Assembly (NCBI GenBank): GCA_049578545.1
Contig: JBAUMF010000055.1
Coordinates: forward strand, 1 to 7,803
Length of the DNA: 7,803 nucleotides
Origin: DASQBT01 sp049578545
Lineage (GTDB): Bacteria > Pseudomonadota > Gammaproteobacteria > Burkholderiales > Thiobacillaceae
Direction of reading: 5' to 3'
A model generated the notes under the pieces. That model made no database searches. It was not told the origin of the DNA and saw only the letters and a program-made list of their open reading frames with translations. Position numbers and translations under genes: made by a program. Below, piece by piece: positions 6,033 to 7,803 of this stretch (its first letter is position 1; every line of letters starts with the position of its first letter).

Positions 6033-7120
6033 GCTTGAAATGCGGCATCGTGGGATTGCCCAACGTGGGTAAATCCACCACCTTCAATGCATTGACCAAG
6101 GCGGGCATCGCCGCGGAAAACTACCCGTTCTGCACCATCGAACCGAATGTCGGCGTGGTGGAAGTGCCTGATCCACGCCTTAAAGCGCTTGCAGAAATCG
6201 TCAAGCCGGAACGCGTCATGCCTGCGATCGTCGAGTTCGTCGATATTGCTGGCTTGGTGGCGGGCGCTTCCAAGGGTGAAGGCCTTGGCAACCAGTTTCT
6301 GGCCAACATCCGCGAAACGGATGCCATCTGTCATGTGGTGCGCTGTTTCGAAGACAGCAATGTCATGCATGTTACCGGACGGGTGGACCCGATTGCCGAT
6401 ATCGAAACCATCGATACCGAACTGGCCCTGGCCGACCTCGCTACCGTCGAAAAGGCGTTGGCGCGCTACCAGAAAGCCGCGCGCGCGGGCGACAAGGAAG
6501 CGCAGAAGCTCGTTGCCGTGCTGGAACCAACACTGGCTCATCTAGATGAAGGCAAGGCGGTGCGCACCATGAAGCTGGACGACGAGCAAAAAGCACTGCT
6601 CAAGCCACTTTGCCTGATTACTGCCAAGCCGGTCATGTACTTGGCCAACGTGCGTGAGGACGGCTTTGCCGACAATCCTCACCTGGACCGGGTGACCAGC
6701 CACGCCCGGAGCGAAGGGTCGCCGGTAGTGGCGATGTGTGCGGCCATCGAATCCGAAATGGTTGATATGAGTGACGAAGACAAGCAAGTGTTCCTCGACG
6801 ACTTGGGTCTGGATGAACCCGGTCTAAACCGGTTGATCCGCGCGGCTTACAACCTCTTGGGCCTGCAAACCTACTTTACAGCGGGGGTCAAGGAAGTGAG
6901 GGCGTGGACCATACACAAGGGTGATACTGCCCCTCAGGCTGCCGGCGTCATTCACACCGATTTCGAACGAGGATTCATCCGTGCGCAAACCATTTCCTAT
7001 GACGATTTCATCACTTTCAAGGGTGAACAGGGTGCAAGGGAGGCTGGAAGAATGCGTTCGGAAGGTAAGGATTACGTGGTCAAGGACGGGGACGTGATGA
7101 ACTTCCTGTTCAACGTCTGA
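6029..7120 (+). CDS. ychF: Redox-regulated ribosome-associated ATPase YchF (OLA1 family)
   Basis: An Obg-related P-loop protein that binds ribosomes and hydrolyses ATP rather than GTP; it is linked to translation and oxidative-stress responses. The 363-residue length is standard. The P-loop GLPNVGKST is at residues 9-17 and the G3 motif DIAGLV at 72-77. The G4 position reads NVRE (207-210) instead of NKxD, the family change that gives ATP specificity. His114 lies in the expected region. A helical insertion occupies about 130-200, and a C-terminal TGS domain begins near TYFTAGVKEVRAW (residue 281) and ends in GDVMNFLFNV. The ATG overlaps the pth stop, a pairing conserved in many proteobacteria. 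No clear terminator follows the stop. Confidence 0.97.
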   Translation: MSLKCGIVGLPNVGKSTTFNALTKAGIAAENYPFCTIEPNVGVVEVPDPRLKALAEIVKPERVMPAIVEFVDIAGLVAGASKGEGLGNQFLANIRETDAICHVVRCFEDSNVMHVTGRVDPIADIETIDTELALADLATVEKALARYQKAARAGDKEAQKLVAVLEPTLAHLDEGKAVRTMKLDDEQKALLKPLCLITAKPVMYLANVREDGFADNPHLDRVTSHARSEGSPVVAMCAAIESEMVDMSDEDKQVFLDDLGLDEPGLNRLIRAAYNLLGLQTYFTAGVKEVRAWTIHKGDTAPQAAGVIHTDFERGFIRAQTISYDDFITFKGEQGAREAGRMRSEGKDYVVKDGDVMNFLFNV

Positions 7121-7242
7121 TTTGTCTTTTTCCTTGCTGAATAGTGAGCCCGGTGATCTTGCTTGTGGTATGCCAAGAGGCCTGGTTCTGCTCAAGTGAC
7201 GTGCGGACCGTTGGCAATGTCAAGTTTTTTCCGCCTTAAGGT

Positions 7243-7271
7243 TTGACACCCCCGCTGGAACACGCGATAAT
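7243..7271 (+). promoter_or_regulatory. Strong sigma-70 promoter of the tRNA-Tyr-Gly-Thr-tuf operon
   Basis: TTGACA at 7243-7248 is a perfect -35 and GATAAT at 7266-7271 matches the -10 at five of six positions, with an ideal 17-nt spacer. Transcription should start near 7278, a few bases before tRNA-Tyr at 7287. The bases after the -10 (CTCGCCC) form a C/G-rich discriminator, the hallmark of stable-RNA and tuf promoters repressed by ppGpp in proteobacteria. A T6 run at 7225-7230 lies upstream in the region of a possible UP element. Confidence 0.85.
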
Positions 7272-7286
7272 CTCGCCCTTTCGTTC

Positions 7287-7371
7287 GGTGGGGTTCCCGA
7301 GCGGTCAAAGGGATCAGACTGTAAATCTGACGGCTCTGCCTTCGAAGGTTCGAATCCTTCCCCCACCACCA
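7287..7371 (+). tRNA. tRNA-Tyr (anticodon GUA)
   Basis: An 85-nt class II tRNA with a long variable arm. The acceptor GGTGGGG pairs with CCCCACC, followed by discriminator A and encoded CCA. The D stem is CCC/GGG, the anticodon stem TCAGA/TCTGA with loop CTGTAAA (anticodon GTA), and the T loop is TTCGAAT. It is the first gene after the strong promoter and would be cotranscribed with the two following tRNAs and tuf. Confidence 0.97.
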
Positions 7372-7415
7372 GGGTTTTCTTGGGTTTTGGCAGTAGATAC
7401 TTGGGGCAGGTTAGG

Positions 7416-7489
<74 letters not shown>

Positions 7490-7512
7490 GAGGTTTGTAT
7501 TGCAACCGTCCT

Positions 7513-7532
7513 CATGGGCGGCAGCGCCCATG
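7513..7532 (+). repeat. Inverted repeat joining the tRNA-Thr leader to its 5' acceptor strand
   Basis: CATGGGC at 7513-7519 is a perfect complement of the tRNA-Thr 5' acceptor strand GCCCATG (7526-7532), with a 6-nt loop. It is identical to the tRNA's own 3' acceptor strand at 7590-7596. In the precursor RNA it could form a 7-bp hairpin competing with the mature acceptor stem, or it may be a relic of a duplicated tRNA 3' end. Confidence 0.6.
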
Positions 7533-7600
7533 TAGCTCAGTGGCAGAGCACTCCCTTGGTAAGGGAGAGGTCGGCAGTTCAATCCTGCCCATGGGCACCA
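7526..7600 (+). tRNA. tRNA-Thr (anticodon GGU)
   Basis: A 75-nt cloverleaf. The acceptor GCCCATG pairs with CATGGGC, followed by discriminator A and encoded CCA. The D stem is GCTC/GAGC, the anticodon stem CTCCC/GGGAG with loop TTGGTAA (anticodon GGT, reading ACC/ACU), and the T arm is GGCAG-TTCAATC-CTGCC. It is the last tRNA before tuf, 70 nt upstream of its start codon, so RNase processing at its 3' end would release the tuf message. Confidence 0.97.
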
Positions 7601-7670
7601 TGAGATTTGTGTAGTGAGAGTGATTTAAGCAGCGCAGTGTTTGACTTGACAGTGATTACGGGGGCGTTTT

Positions 7671-7803
7671 ATGTCTAAGGAAAAATTTGAACGTACGAAA
7701 CCGCATGTAAACGTGGGGACGATTGGTCACGTGGACCATGGCAAGACGACGCTGACGGCGGCGATCACCACCATTTTGTCGAAGAAGTTTGGCGGGCAGG
7801 CGA
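7671..7803 (+). CDS. tuf: Elongation factor Tu, N-terminal part (runs off the window)
   Basis: EF-Tu delivers aminoacyl-tRNA to the ribosomal A site as a GTP complex. The 44 codons visible begin MSKEKFERTKPHVNVGT, followed by the G1 loop GHVDHGKT and TLTAAITTILSKKFGGQA. This is an unmistakable match to bacterial EF-Tu; the LSKKFGG variant is typical of betaproteobacteria. ATG 7671 is preceded by a GGGGG run at 7660-7664, 6 nt away. Position after tRNA-Tyr-Gly-Thr corresponds to the tufB copy of E. coli, so a second tuf in the str operon is likely but cannot be seen here. About 350 residues lie beyond the edge. Confidence 0.98.
   Translation, partial: MSKEKFERTKPHVNVGTIGHVDHGKTTLTAAITTILSKKFGGQA

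Noticed and set aside
7121..7242. Intrinsic terminator after ychF
   Set aside because: A T6 run at 7225-7230 is present, but only very short or long-loop stems precede it, so I could not support a terminator.

Overview
The window looks like a chromosomal housekeeping region of a betaproteobacterium. The gene order (TPR lipoprotein, lolB, ispE, tRNA-Gln, prs, rplY, pth, ychF, then tRNAs leading into tuf), the CTC-type L25 protein and the EF-Tu N-terminus ending in LSKKFGG all fit that class. A Nitrosomonadales/Gallionella-like member is possible, but this comes from recalled family patterns and not from a search. All genes and tRNAs lie on the + strand.

Region by region: positions 1-122 are the right end of an IS5-family insertion sequence, with the last 37 codons of its transposase and a terminal inverted repeat. 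Positions 123-412 hold no recognisable gene, and the first operon's promoter probably lies at their downstream end. Next comes a tightly packed envelope/isoprenoid cluster: a large TPR outer-membrane lipoprotein (probable LbcA homologue), lolB (4-nt gap) and ispE (ATGA overlap). tRNA-Gln(UUG) sits between ispE and prs. A strong hairpin follows prs. Then come rplY, pth and ychF, with pth and ychF overlapping by ATGA. After about 165 nt, a near-consensus sigma-70 promoter precedes tRNA-Tyr(GUA), tRNA-Gly(UCC), tRNA-Thr(GGU) and the start of tuf. This is the same tRNA-tufB logic as in enterobacteria.

Functionally, LolB receives lipoproteins at the outer membrane, and the TPR protein carries its own lipoprotein signal, so it is a likely LolB client. 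IspE and Prs make metabolic precursors (isoprenoids and PRPP). L25, Pth, YchF, the tRNAs and EF-Tu all serve translation. I see no evidence of a novel multi-gene system. The points worth a second look are regulatory or structural: the IS junction, a terminator-like hairpin inside pth, a hairpin in front of tRNA-Thr that mimics its acceptor strand, and a structured rplY leader.
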